Positions 7,848 to 16,668 of a stretch of DNA of 64,000 nt are shown piece after piece; within the stretch, counting starts at the first letter, position 1, and every line of letters begins with the position of its first letter. This DNA comes from Limosilactobacillus coleohominis 101-4-CHN (GTDB taxonomy: Bacteria > Bacillota > Bacilli > Lactobacillales > Lactobacillaceae), in the NCBI RefSeq assembly GCF_000161935.1, contig NZ_GG698803.1, positions 144,888-208,887 of the forward strand, given 5' to 3'. A model generated the notes under the pieces. It had not been told where the DNA came from. It ran no database searches and saw nothing but the letters and a program-made list of their open reading frames with translations. Both the position numbers and the translations under genes were made by a program.

Positions 7848-8726
7848 ATGACTAAAAAATTATATTCCGCACTATTAACTTCTTTCAACGCTGACGGGAC
7901 CGTAAACGAAAAGGGAACCCGTGAAATTGTGCGGCACAATATTGATGTTAACCACGTTGATGGCTTGTATGTAGGTGGAAGCACCGGTGAAAACTTTATG
8001 TTGCAAACCGCAACTAAGAAGCGGATCTTTGAAATTGTGAAAGACGAAGCCGGTGATGATGTTGACTTAATCGCCCAAGTTGGTTCGATTGACTTACAAG
8101 AAGCGAAGGAATTAGCTAACTACGTTGTTAATGACCTGGGTTATAAAACAATTTCTGCAGTTACACCGTTCTATTACAACTTTAGTTTCCCAGAAATTAA
8201 ATACTACTACGATGAAATTGTTAAGGATGTCAATGCTAACTTAATTGTTTACTCTATTCCAGCATTAACGGGGGTTTCTCTCTCCTTGGATAATTTTGCT
8301 AAGTTATTTGAAAATCCAAAGATTATCGGGGTTAAGTACACTAATGCCGATTTCTTCCTCCTCGAACGACTTCGCAACCGTTTCCCAGATAAGAAGATTC
8401 TCTTTGGAACGGATGAAATGCTCTTACCAGCCCTTTCACTAGGGGTTGATGGTGCAATTGGCTCTACTTATAACGTCAATGCAGCTCGGGCAAAGGCGGA
8501 AATTGAAGCCTTCGAAGCCGGTAATATGCAAAAGGCACTTGATATTCAACATGAAACGAATGACCTGATTTCCGCAATTCTGGGGAACGGCCTTTATCAA
8601 ACAATTAAGTTATTGCTTCAAGACATGGGAGTTGAAGCCGGCTACACTAAGGAACCAATGCATAAGCCAACTCCAGAAATGAAGACCACGGCAAGTGAAA
8701 TTTATGCGAAGTTTTTAAAGAACTAA
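7848..8726 (+). CDS. nanA: N-acetylneuraminate lyase
   Basis: A 292-residue class I aldolase of the DapA/NanA superfamily that splits N-acetylneuraminate into N-acetylmannosamine and pyruvate in the cytoplasm. Seen are the carboxylate-binding GGSTGE (residues 43-48), the catalytic Tyr135 in VYSIPALTG and the Schiff-base Lys163 in GVKYTNADF, at nearly the positions of the E. coli enzyme. The start at 7848 is preferred over the ATG at 7839, because AAAGG stands 9 bases before it and directly abuts the other. It is the first gene of a plus-strand operon with nanE, an RpiR regulator, nagB and nagA. Confidence 0.95.
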   Translation: MTKKLYSALLTSFNADGTVNEKGTREIVRHNIDVNHVDGLYVGGSTGENFMLQTATKKRIFEIVKDEAGDDVDLIAQVGSIDLQEAKELANYVVNDLGYKTISAVTPFYYNFSFPEIKYYYDEIVKDVNANLIVYSIPALTGVSLSLDNFAKLFENPKIIGVKYTNADFFLLERLRNRFPDKKILFGTDEMLLPALSLGVDGAIGSTYNVNAARAKAEIEAFEAGNMQKALDIQHETNDLISAILGNGLYQTIKLLLQDMGVEAGYTKEPMHKPTPEMKTTASEIYAKFLKN

Positions 8727-8747
8727 TTTAAAGAAGGCACTTAAATA

Positions 8748-9437
8748 ATGAAAAATACTTTTTTGAAGGCTACTAAAGGGAATTTAGTCGTATCCTGTCA
8801 GGCACTGCCTGGTGAACCACTGCACAGTTCATTTATTATGGCGCGAATGGCGAGGGCTGCCAAGGAAGCAGGGGCTTCCGCAATTCGGGCTAATTCCGTT
8901 GTTGATATTCAAGCTATCCAAGACGAAGCACATTTGCCCATGATTGGACTTGCTAAAGTGGACTATGACGATTCACCAGTTTACATTACGCCAACAATGA
9001 AAGAAATGCGGGCGGTCGCAAGTACTGGCTGTGAAGTAGTTGCTTATGACGTTACTGGTCGTCCACGGCCCCATGGTGAAAAATTAGCGGAGATTGTTGA
9101 CCAAATGCGGAAAGAATTTCCAAACACTTTACTCATGGCAGACACAGACTGCATTGACAGTGTTAAAATTGCTAATGATCTCGGCTTTGATATTATTGGC
9201 ACCACAATGCATGGTTACACGCCAGCAACTGAAGGGATGAACGTGGCGGACGATGACTTTGCCTACCTCAAGGAAGTTGTCCAAACTGCCGAACATCCAG
9301 TAATTGCGGAAGGCAAAATTGACCGTCCAGAAAAAGCCAAGCGATGCATTGAACTTGGCTGCCATGCTGTCGTGGTTGGTGGAGCCATTACGCGTCCACT
9401 ACAAATTGCCACGGGGTTTGTCAATGCTCTTAAATAA
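8748..9437 (+). CDS. nanE: N-acetylmannosamine-6-phosphate 2-epimerase
   Basis: A 229-residue TIM-barrel epimerase that converts ManNAc-6-P to GlcNAc-6-P. Family motifs include the N-terminal LVVSCQALPGEPLH, the barrel strand LLMADTDCIDSV and the C-terminal phosphate-binding HAVVVGGAITRP. The length is standard for NanE. It lies 21 bases after nanA and 20 bases before the regulator, so it is within the nan operon. Confidence 0.95.
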   Translation: MKNTFLKATKGNLVVSCQALPGEPLHSSFIMARMARAAKEAGASAIRANSVVDIQAIQDEAHLPMIGLAKVDYDDSPVYITPTMKEMRAVASTGCEVVAYDVTGRPRPHGEKLAEIVDQMRKEFPNTLLMADTDCIDSVKIANDLGFDIIGTTMHGYTPATEGMNVADDDFAYLKEVVQTAEHPVIAEGKIDRPEKAKRCIELGCHAVVVGGAITRPLQIATGFVNALK

Positions 9438-9457
9438 CTAATAAGGAATGATGATGG

Positions 9458-10315
9458 ATGTCTGCACGTTTTATGGAACAAGTTCAAAACCTTTTTATTA
9501 ACCTGCCGCGGCAGGAAAAAAAGGTGGCCCGCGTAACGCTGCAAAAACCGGAGTTGGTACGGCGCATGAACATTACCGAACTCGCTAATCAAGCAGGCGT
9601 CGGCGTTGCCACTGTGAGCCGTTTTACCAAACGGGTGGGCTGCAAAAATTTTGCGGATTTTAAACTTGCATTAGTCACACCAGATACGATGCAGCGAGAA
9701 TCGGAGCAGAATGTTTCTACTCCGAATGACATCCATAATTATTATCAAAAAATTCTGGCGGAAACGATGGCGATGGTTTCCACTAAGCAACTCCGCCAAG
9801 CCGCTAATCTAATCCATGGAGCGAAGCGGGTGTATGTTTTTGGAATTGGTAGTTCCGGATATAATGCTCAAGAGTTCGCCCAACGTTTAATGCGGATGGG
9901 GAAGCCCGCATTTGCGATGACGGAAAGCAATATGATGACGATTGCCAGTGCCACGATGCAAGACAACGATATTGTAATTGCCTTGTCAGTCTCTGGGAGT
10001 ACCCCAGAAGTATGCTCTGCTGTTCGTGATAGCCGTAAAAATGGGGCAACAATTATTGCGGTGACCGCTTTTAAAAATAGTTTGCTTGGTAAAATGAGTG
10101 ACTTACTATTTCAAATTAAGAGTACGGAATTAGTGGGTGACTATGACTTTATTAATTCGCAATTTGCGGTGACCTATGTGATTGATATGCTGACACAAAT
10201 GCTGCTTCAATTTACGGATTTCCGTGCAACGATGAATAAGACGGTGGAAGCCATCTTAGTAACGAAGGAACAAACTACTGGACATAGCAATCGTCGTCAG
10301 AATCATGATGAATAA
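9458..10315 (+). CDS. MurR/RpiR family transcriptional regulator, probable NanR
   Basis: A 285-residue regulator with an N-terminal RpiR helix-turn-helix (about residues 1-77; NITELANQAGVGVATVSRFTKRVG) and a C-terminal SIS sugar-phosphate-binding domain (VYVFGIGSSGYNAQEF, IVIALSVSGSTPEV). RpiR proteins sense phosphosugars. Here the ligand would be ManNAc-6-P or GlcNAc-6-P, and the targets would be the two divergent nan operons. Both points are inferred from its position inside the operon. Confidence 0.88.
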   Translation: MSARFMEQVQNLFINLPRQEKKVARVTLQKPELVRRMNITELANQAGVGVATVSRFTKRVGCKNFADFKLALVTPDTMQRESEQNVSTPNDIHNYYQKILAETMAMVSTKQLRQAANLIHGAKRVYVFGIGSSGYNAQEFAQRLMRMGKPAFAMTESNMMTIASATMQDNDIVIALSVSGSTPEVCSAVRDSRKNGATIIAVTAFKNSLLGKMSDLLFQIKSTELVGDYDFINSQFAVTYVIDMLTQMLLQFTDFRATMNKTVEAILVTKEQTTGHSNRRQNHDE

Positions 10316-10336
10316 AACGGAAAGGAAATTTTTGTG

Positions 10337-11050
10337 ATGAATGTAATTGTGGTCAAAAACGCTGCGGAAGGCGGAAAAAAAGGGGCAGAAATTTTTATGA
10401 CCGCGTGGCAAAATGGGGCGAAAGTCTATGGCCTTGCCACAGGAAGTACCCCGTTGACGACCTATGCCGAGCTTTGCAGCAGTGCAATTGATTTTCGAAA
10501 GTGTACGTCGGTTAACCTTGATGAGTATGTTGGTTTAGGGCCGGATGACGAGCAAAGTTATGCCTACTTTATGCAAAAACATCTGTTTAACCAAAAACCG
10601 TTTGCTCACTCGTACATTCCCAATGGCCTGGCACCTGATTTAGCAAAAGAAGTGGCCCACTACGATCAAATTATTGCGGATCATCCAGTGGATTTACAGA
10701 TTTTAGGAATTGGGCGTAATGGCCATATTGGGTTTAATGAACCTGGAACTCCGTTTGATAGTACCACCCACGAGGTGCAGCTCACACAATCGACGATTGA
10801 TGCGAATTCACGGTTCTTTGCTAACGAAGCTGACGTTCCCCGGTCCGCATTGTCCATGGGAATGGCTTCGATTATGCAAGCCCACCAAATTCTTTTGGAA
10901 GCATATGGTGATGCAAAGGCGGATGCGATTGCTAAGGCAATTGAGGGACCCGTCACTGAAGATGTACCGGCAAGTATTTTACAACGGCATCCGAATGTCA
11001 CCATCATTATTGATGAAGCAGCTGCACAAAAGCTGCATGGACAATACTAA
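10337..11050 (+). CDS. nagB: Glucosamine-6-phosphate deaminase
   Basis: A 237-residue deaminase/isomerase that turns GlcN-6-P into fructose-6-P and ammonia. Present are [10 protein letters not shown], the catalytic Asp in NLDEYVGL (about residue 62) and the [10 protein letters not shown] signature (127-136). It is the short form typical of Gram-positives, without the E. coli allosteric C-terminal extension. A GTG at 10334 abuts the ATG at 10337; the AAAGG upstream allows either. The gene follows the RpiR regulator in the nan operon. Confidence 0.94.
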   Translation: MNVIVVKNAAEGGKKGAEIFMTAWQNGAKVYGLATGSTPLTTYAELCSSAIDFRKCTSVNLDEYVGLGPDDEQSYAYFMQKHLFNQKPFAHSYIPNGLAPDLAKEVAHYDQIIADHPVDLQILGIGRNGHIGFNEPGTPFDSTTHEVQLTQSTIDANSRFFANEADVPRSALSMGMASIMQAHQILLEAYGDAKADAIAKAIEGPVTEDVPASILQRHPNVTIIIDEAAAQKLHGQY

Positions 11051-11061
11051 GGAGTCGTAAA

Positions 11062-12198
11062 ATGCAAACTGTCATTAAACATGCTGATATATATACTGGG
11101 GAAGAAGTCATTAAAGATGGTTATATTCGTTTTAACCAACGGGTGCTTTCTGTTGGGCCAATGATTGAGTATCAGCCTGAAGCGGCTGACGAAAAGATCA
11201 TTGACGGTCACGAGCGGATTATTGTTCCCGGGTTCATTGATGTGCATAGCCATGGTGGTTATGGGATTGATACGATGGATGCCGATCCAGAAAAAATTAA
11301 CGAAATGGTTACCCAAGTCACGAAAAATGAAGGGGTTACCACTTTCTTTCCCACCACGGTCACTCAATCGGTAGAAAACATTAACCGGGCAATGGAAGGA
11401 ATTCGTGAAGCGGCCAAAATGAATCCGGTAATTAAGGGGACTCATTTGGAAGGACCTTTTGTCTGCGTTGAATATAAGGGTGCCCAGCCTGAACAGTACA
11501 TTCAAGATCCTGATTACCGACTGCTTGAACACTGGAATGAATTATCCGGTGGGCTCGTCAAGATGATTACTTATGCTCCCGAAAAACCAGGCGCTCGTGA
11601 ATTGGAAGAATACTGCCTGAGCCATAACATTGTGCCGTCTGCCGGCCACTCGAACGCTACGCGGGAAGAAATGAAGCATTCGCTGGCTAGTCACATTACC
11701 CACTTGTATAACGCCCAACGGGGAATGCGGCATCGTGAACCCGGTCTGACGGGGGACGCTTTGATGGAAGATAATCTCTACACTGAAATCATTGCGGATG
11801 GTTTCCATGTTGTTCCAGATATGATTCGACTGGCCTACCAGATTAAAGGTCCAGATCGGATGGAATTGATTACCGATTCCTTACGGGCAAAAGGAATGCC
11901 AGAAGGAATTTCAGAGTTAGGTGGTCAAAAGGTCATCGTTAAAGACCATCAAGCCCGGCTTGAGAATGGTCACCTAGCGGGTTCAATTTTGCAATATAAC
12001 CTAGCGTTTAAGAATATTGTTGATTTCACGGATTGTGGGATTGCTAACGCGGTCAAAATGTCATCAGTTAATCAGGCCCGCGAGTTTAACTTACCTTCTA
12101 AGGGTGGTTTAACTGTTGGGAAGGATGCCGATTTGAATGTTTTGGATCAAGACTTAAATCTGCAAACCACCTATAGTTATGGTCACCAAATGAACTAA
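11062..12198 (+). CDS. nagA: N-acetylglucosamine-6-phosphate deacetylase
   Basis: A 378-residue amidohydrolase that removes acetate from GlcNAc-6-P to give GlcN-6-P for NagB. Metal and substrate motifs seen are VHSHGGYGIDTMD, THLEGPF (metal Glu), SAGHSNAT, HLYNAQRGM and the catalytic Asp in LITDSLRAKGMPEG. It is the last gene of the nan/nag operon, 11 bases after nagB, and is followed by a bidirectional terminator. Confidence 0.95.
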   Translation: MQTVIKHADIYTGEEVIKDGYIRFNQRVLSVGPMIEYQPEAADEKIIDGHERIIVPGFIDVHSHGGYGIDTMDADPEKINEMVTQVTKNEGVTTFFPTTVTQSVENINRAMEGIREAAKMNPVIKGTHLEGPFVCVEYKGAQPEQYIQDPDYRLLEHWNELSGGLVKMITYAPEKPGARELEEYCLSHNIVPSAGHSNATREEMKHSLASHITHLYNAQRGMRHREPGLTGDALMEDNLYTEIIADGFHVVPDMIRLAYQIKGPDRMELITDSLRAKGMPEGISELGGQKVIVKDHQARLENGHLAGSILQYNLAFKNIVDFTDCGIANAVKMSSVNQAREFNLPSKGGLTVGKDADLNVLDQDLNLQTTYSYGHQMN

Positions 12199-12227
12199 AT
12201 TAATAACGCCAAACACTCCTTTAGAAT

Positions 12228-12282
12228 AAAAAAACAAGCCTGTCATTACGAGACAAATCTCGTTTGACAGGCTTGTTTTTTT
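12228..12282. terminator. Bidirectional terminator between nagA and the LysR gene
   Basis: A long stem, AAAAAAACAAGCCTGTCA against TGACAGGCTTGTTTTTTT, works on both strands. It is shared by the converging nan operon and the LysR gene, whose stop lies at its right edge. Confidence 0.9.
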
Positions 12283-13171
12283 ATTGTGGTGAATCATTGG
12301 TAAGTAAATTCCAAAGTGTTTGTTTAGCATCGTTAAATGCGGCGGTATTACGACGGACACATGAGATCAAAAATTCTGGTTTTTCACTGTCTAAAAGGGG
12401 AATTTGAACCAAGTCATTAGAGGGCAGAATGGCTAGACTGGTTAGGTATGAAATGCCGATATTTTCAGCCACCATTGATTTAATAACATGAACGTCGGTG
12501 GTTTTATAGATTGTGCGCGGTCGAATATGGTTAATTCTGGCCATCATTCGAAATGCCTGATTATGGACAAACCCTTCGTCCAAACTAATAAACTTTTCTT
12601 TCGCTAGCTCTCGGAAATAAATTCCGGACTTGGCCTTGGCAGCTAGTGGATGGTGACGCGAAACGATGATATTAATGGGCTCCCGCAAAATTGTCGTACT
12701 GGTAAGGCGGGGATAGTTTAATGGAACGAGCGATCCCAAAAGTGCTAAGTCAATATCACCACGCCTGAGCATGGCTAATAACTCGGTCGAACCATGTTCA
12801 AAAACCTCGAGTTGGGTCATTAACTGGTGATGCATTAATAACGGTGTCAGTGGTGGGAAAAAGTAGTTACCAATAATTGGCGGTAAACCGAAACGAATCT
12901 GCTGCTGCTGATTATTTTCAATATCCTTACGGGCGATTTCTAGTTCACTCAGGATAATGGCGACGTGATGGTCAAATTGCTGGCCGTTCTTGGTGATGAC
13001 AATTTCATGGTGGGACTGGTCACGGATGAAGAAAGAAGTCTGCAATTCGGTTTCTAAACGTTTAATCGCGTTGGTAATGGTGGGTTGGGTAACGTTAAAT
13101 TTAGCGGCCACTTTAGAAAAGTTTTTTACTTTGGCTAGTTCGTGATAATATTCTAGATCATTAATATTCAT
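12281..13171 (-). CDS. mleR: LysR family regulator of malolactic fermentation
   Basis: A 296-residue LysR-type regulator. The N-terminal winged helix-turn-helix (about residues 1-60; NFSKVAAKFNVTQPTITNAIKRLE) is followed by a LysR substrate-binding domain. It is transcribed divergently from the malolactic enzyme gene with about 150 bases between, the usual place for MleR, which activates the malolactic genes in response to malate. The function is assigned by context and family. Confidence 0.82.
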   Translation of the reverse strand: MNINDLEYYHELAKVKNFSKVAAKFNVTQPTITNAIKRLETELQTSFFIRDQSHHEIVITKNGQQFDHHVAIILSELEIARKDIENNQQQQIRFGLPPIIGNYFFPPLTPLLMHHQLMTQLEVFEHGSTELLAMLRRGDIDLALLGSLVPLNYPRLTSTTILREPINIIVSRHHPLAAKAKSGIYFRELAKEKFISLDEGFVHNQAFRMMARINHIRPRTIYKTTDVHVIKSMVAENIGISYLTSLAILPSNDLVQIPLLDSEKPEFLISCVRRNTAAFNDAKQTLWNLLTNDSPQ

Positions 13172-13238
13172 TTTAGATTGCCTCTATATCAACAAATTGA
13201 TTCGCTCATATAATTATTTTTTATTATACTACAATGAT

Positions 13239-13268
13239 TTGACTATAGCCTTGGCCGTTTTTTAGAAT
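13239..13268 (+). promoter_or_regulatory. Promoter of the malolactic operon
   Basis: TTGACT, an 18-base spacer and TAGAAT lie about 50 bases before the start codon at 13320. The promoter is in the divergent region with the LysR gene. Confidence 0.55.
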
Positions 13269-13319
13269 GATTGCGTAAATTAGTGATGATCATAATTTGT
13301 GAGAAAGGAAATGAGATCA

Positions 13320-14942
13320 ATGAAAGCAATGGAAATCTTGAATAACCCTTATTTAAATAAGGGGACTGCGTTTACGATGGATGAACGGAAGAAGTTAGGT
13401 TTATTGGGGGCATTGCCAGCTAAGGTGCAAACCTTGCAGGAACAAGCTGATGAAACTTACGCTCACTTCCAAACTAAACCAGCAGGGTTACCACAACGGC
13501 AATTCTTGATGGAAATTTTTAACACCAATCGGACATTGTTTTTCTACTTAATGGGGCAACACATTGTGGAATTTATGCCGATTGTTTATGATCCAGTCAT
13601 CGCGGAATCAATTGAAAACTACAGTAATATTTTCATTCAACCGCAACAAGCGGCCTTTTTGTCGGTCGATGATCAAGACAACGTCGAAGAGAGCTTGAAA
13701 AATGCTGCTGATGGTCGGGACATTCGTTTAATTGTTGTTACCGATGCTGAAGGAATCCTTGGTATTGGTGACTGGGGTGTCAACGGTGTTGACATCGCTG
13801 TTGGTAAGTTGATGGTATATACCGCGGCTGCTGGGATTGATCCATCTCAAGTGTTGGCCGTTTCCCTGGACGCTGGGACCAACAATCAAGCATTGTTGGA
13901 TGATCCGATGTACCTTGGTAACCGTCACAAGCGGGTTTATGGTGATGAATACTACGCATTAGTGGATAAATTTGTTCAATCCTCACGTAAGCTGTTCCCA
14001 GAAGCATTACTGCACTTTGAAGACTTTGGACGTTCCAATGCGGCCGTTATTTTGAACAAGTACAAAGATGCAATGCCAGTCTTTAATGATGACATTCAAG
14101 GAACGGGGATTATCGCTTTAGCCGGTGTACTTGGTGCATTGAACATCTCAAAGGAAAAACTAGTGGATCAAAAGTTCTTAACGTTCGGTGCTGGGACTGC
14201 TGGTATGGGAATTGCGAAGATGCTTTATGATGAAATGGTGCGTCAAGGAGCCGATCCAGCAGAGGCGAAGAAGCACTTCTACCTAGTTGACGTCCAAGGT
14301 CTGCTTTTCAATGACACTCCGGATTTGACACCGGAACAAAAGGAATTTACTCGGGACCGGAGTGAATTTAGCAATGCGGATGAATTAACCGACCTCTTAT
14401 CAGTGGTTAAAGCAGTTCATCCAACGGTGATGATTGGGACTTCCAAGCAGCCAGGAGCCTTTACTGAAGAAGTAGTGAAGGAAATGGCGGCGCACACTGA
14501 ACGGCCAATCATCTTCCCAATTTCCAACCCAACAAAATTGATTGAGGCCATGCCAGCCGACTTGATTAAGTGGACTGATGGTCGGGTTTTGACGGCCACA
14601 GGGATTCCAGTCGATCCCGTTGAATACAAGGGGGTTACCTACACCATTGGTCAAGCCAACAATGCCCTTGTTTACCCGGGAGTTGGTTTTGGGGCAATTG
14701 CTGCCAAGGCTAGTCAAGTCAATGAAACGATGCTGGCGGCGGCTGCACATGCACTGGGAGGAATTGTTGACCCAAGTGAATCTGGTGCGGCAGTGTTACC
14801 ACCAGTTGCTAAATTGGAAGACTTTACTACCCGGGTATCTGAAGTTGTGGCCCAGTCAGCAATTGACCAAGGATTAGCTGGCGATGGTATTACTGATGCT
14901 AAGAAGGCCGTTGCGGACCTTAAGTGGGAAGCTAAATATTAA
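13320..14942 (+). CDS. mleS: Malolactic enzyme
   Basis: A 540-residue NAD- and Mn-dependent enzyme that decarboxylates L-malate to L-lactate and CO2, giving acid tolerance and proton-motive force. It has the malic-enzyme fold: an N-terminal domain ([20 protein letters not shown]), the metal-site region ([25 protein letters not shown]) and a Rossmann domain ([18 protein letters not shown]). Its length equals the known lactic acid bacteria MleS rather than standard malic enzymes. The frame is open to a GTG at 13299, but AAAGG is spaced for the ATG at 13320. The malate permease gene follows after 25 bases. Confidence 0.93.
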   Translation: MKAMEILNNPYLNKGTAFTMDERKKLGLLGALPAKVQTLQEQADETYAHFQTKPAGLPQRQFLMEIFNTNRTLFFYLMGQHIVEFMPIVYDPVIAESIENYSNIFIQPQQAAFLSVDDQDNVEESLKNAADGRDIRLIVVTDAEGILGIGDWGVNGVDIAVGKLMVYTAAAGIDPSQVLAVSLDAGTNNQALLDDPMYLGNRHKRVYGDEYYALVDKFVQSSRKLFPEALLHFEDFGRSNAAVILNKYKDAMPVFNDDIQGTGIIALAGVLGALNISKEKLVDQKFLTFGAGTAGMGIAKMLYDEMVRQGADPAEAKKHFYLVDVQGLLFNDTPDLTPEQKEFTRDRSEFSNADELTDLLSVVKAVHPTVMIGTSKQPGAFTEEVVKEMAAHTERPIIFPISNPTKLIEAMPADLIKWTDGRVLTATGIPVDPVEYKGVTYTIGQANNALVYPGVGFGAIAAKASQVNETMLAAAAHALGGIVDPSESGAAVLPPVAKLEDFTTRVSEVVAQSAIDQGLAGDGITDAKKAVADLKWEAKY

Positions 14943-14967
14943 TTCATATTATAAGGGAGATTGAGCA

Positions 14968-15936
14968 ATGTCTGTATTTTTAACGTCCGTTTCAAGTGTC
15001 GTTGAAATTGTCCTGATTATGGCGTTGGGATATATTTTGCGACGGAATAATTGGTTTACGGATTCTTTTGGTGGCAATATTGCATCGTTAATTACGAAAA
15101 TTTCCTTACCAGCATCCATTTTCATGAGTGTCATGAAGTATCTAACTAAGGATAAACTCCTTGGTTTAGGGATTGGGATTATTTTCCCAGCATTGGCAGT
15201 GATTGTCAGCTACCTAGTGGCTTTTGCAGCTGTGAAGTTGTTCAAGATTCGACCAGGTCGCCGCGGGATTTTTATTAATGCTGTGGCGAATGCCAACACG
15301 ATTTTTATTGGGATGCCGTTGAACACCGCTTTATTTGGAAATAAGGCTATGTCTTACTTCTTGATTTACTACATCGTTAACACAGTTTCGACGTGGGCAT
15401 TTGGGGTTTACTTAATCCAAAATGACGACCCAACGGCTGATGGTCAAAAGAAGCAACGTGATCATATTAACTGGTCCAAACTATTACCAATGCCACTAGT
15501 TGGGTTTATCTTTTCCATCATCTTTCTCTTAATTGGGATTCCAGTGCCAAACTTTATTGGTCAGACGTTATCATACGTGGGTAGTTTAGTTACTCCACTA
15601 TCCTTGATTTACATTGGGATTGTCTTGTATGATGCGGGATTGAATAATTTCCGTTTCGAACGGGATTCTGTATTGGCACTAATTGGTCGGTTTATCATTT
15701 CACCACTGGCTTTGATTATTTTGATTAAGCTCGGTATGGGAATGGGTGTTCACTTGCCAAGCTTAATGCGGCAGACATTAGTTGTTCAATCAGCAACGCC
15801 AATGCTTGCGGTATTGCCAATTTTGGCTAAAGAAGCCCATGGTGATGTTAAGTACGCTACAGATGTCGTGGTTATGAGTACGGTTCTCTTTGTGGTAGTT
15901 GTTCCAATTTTGATGGCAATTCTGCAATTTGTTTAA
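14968..15936 (+). CDS. mleP: Malate permease, auxin efflux carrier (AEC) family
   Basis: A 322-residue integral membrane protein of the AEC family with about 10 hydrophobic segments in two halves. It would exchange malate for lactate or take up malate for the malolactic enzyme encoded just upstream. AEC-type MleP proteins are the known partners of MleS in Lactococcus and Oenococcus. A GGCGGCGAG/CTCGTCGCC terminator closes the operon. Confidence 0.88.
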   Translation: MSVFLTSVSSVVEIVLIMALGYILRRNNWFTDSFGGNIASLITKISLPASIFMSVMKYLTKDKLLGLGIGIIFPALAVIVSYLVAFAAVKLFKIRPGRRGIFINAVANANTIFIGMPLNTALFGNKAMSYFLIYYIVNTVSTWAFGVYLIQNDDPTADGQKKQRDHINWSKLLPMPLVGFIFSIIFLLIGIPVPNFIGQTLSYVGSLVTPLSLIYIGIVLYDAGLNNFRFERDSVLALIGRFIISPLALIILIKLGMGMGVHLPSLMRQTLVVQSATPMLAVLPILAKEAHGDVKYATDVVVMSTVLFVVVVPILMAILQFV

Positions 15937-15950
15937 TTTAAAGTTATTAG

Positions 15951-15978
15951 GGCGGCGAGGTTTCTCGTCGCCTTTTTT
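15951..15978 (+). terminator. Terminator after mleP
   Basis: GGCGGCGAG and CTCGTCGCC form a 9-bp stem with one G-T pair around a 4-base loop, followed by six T. Confidence 0.9.
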
Positions 15979-16029
15979 AATTCAACACTTTTCAAAAATG
16001 TTAGATTGTGCTACTATTCTCCTTGTTAG

Positions 16030-16065
16030 TTTTGAAATAAGACATATTTAAAATTTGTTTCAAAA
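16030..16065. promoter_or_regulatory. Inverted repeat before the broken tetR, candidate autoregulatory operator
   Basis: TTTTGAAA and TTTCAAAA are perfect 8-base arms 20 bases apart, ending in the AAGGAGG ribosome binding site of the TetR gene. TetR regulators often bind such repeats at their own promoter. The use is inferred. Confidence 0.4.
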
Positions 16066-16076
16066 GGAGGATGAAC

Positions 16077-16651
16077 ATGGCTGAACTCACGAGAACAGAG
16101 CGGGATTTTCAGCGAGCACTATTACACCTGCTAGAAGACCATTCCTTCCTGTCGTTGTCTGTTGAACAGATTTGTCAGGAAACGATGATGCACCGCAGCA
16201 GTTTTGACCGCTACTTTGCAGTTTTGACCGCTACTTTAATGATAAATATGATTTATTGAAGCACACGGTTAATACTAAAATTACCAATTTAATTGACGAG
16301 AGCGATTCTTCTGAGGATGAGCTGGTTAATGTGGTGGATTATCTATGTACCCATAAAACGGTGATGCGTAATTTAGCAACGAGTAATGCTAATAGCTCGC
16401 TGTATCCGACAATGGTGAACATTTTGGCTGATATCATGTTGAACCGTTATGAAGCGGGGATTGATGATCGCTTAGTCAAAAGTATTGGGACGTTTGATAA
16501 TCCAGAAACCACTGCGTATATGCTCAGTTCGAGCATTGTCGGGGCATTTTATTGGTGGCGGAACCAAGATTATGCAACGTCTAAACAGACCATTATCAAA
16601 CACGCCAACATGTTTATTGATTGGTTAACCGCTAAAGGGAAGGCTAAATAA
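16077..16651 (+). pseudogene. TetR family regulator disrupted by a 20-bp tandem duplication
   Basis: The gene starts with a TetR helix-turn-helix (TERDFQRALLHLLEDHSFLSLS, then VEQICQETMMHRSSFDRYF). After RYF the frame is lost because a 20-base unit (16198-16217) is repeated exactly at 16218-16237. This copy stops at 16259. Removing one unit joins HRSSFDRYF to NDKYDLLKH, the usual TetR sequence, and gives one frame to 16651, about 184 residues. The C-terminal part holds the ligand domain. The start at 16077 is 6 bases from AAGGAGG. In relatives such regulators sit before yhgE-type genes, as here (gap 17 bases), and may repress them. The present allele should give a 60-residue fragment without function. 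Confidence 0.88.
16198..16237 (+). repeat. Exact 20-bp tandem duplication inside tetR
   Basis: The unit GCAGTTTTGACCGCTACTTT occurs twice head to tail with no mismatch. Twenty is not a multiple of three, so the second copy shifts the frame. Exactness suggests a recent or reversible slippage event. Confidence 0.97.
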
Positions 16652-16668
16652 TCAGTTAAGGTGAAAAT

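Noticed and set aside
11047-11532. A 161-residue minus-strand ORF inside nagA
   Set aside because: It is an antisense shadow of the nagA coding sequence without a start signal.
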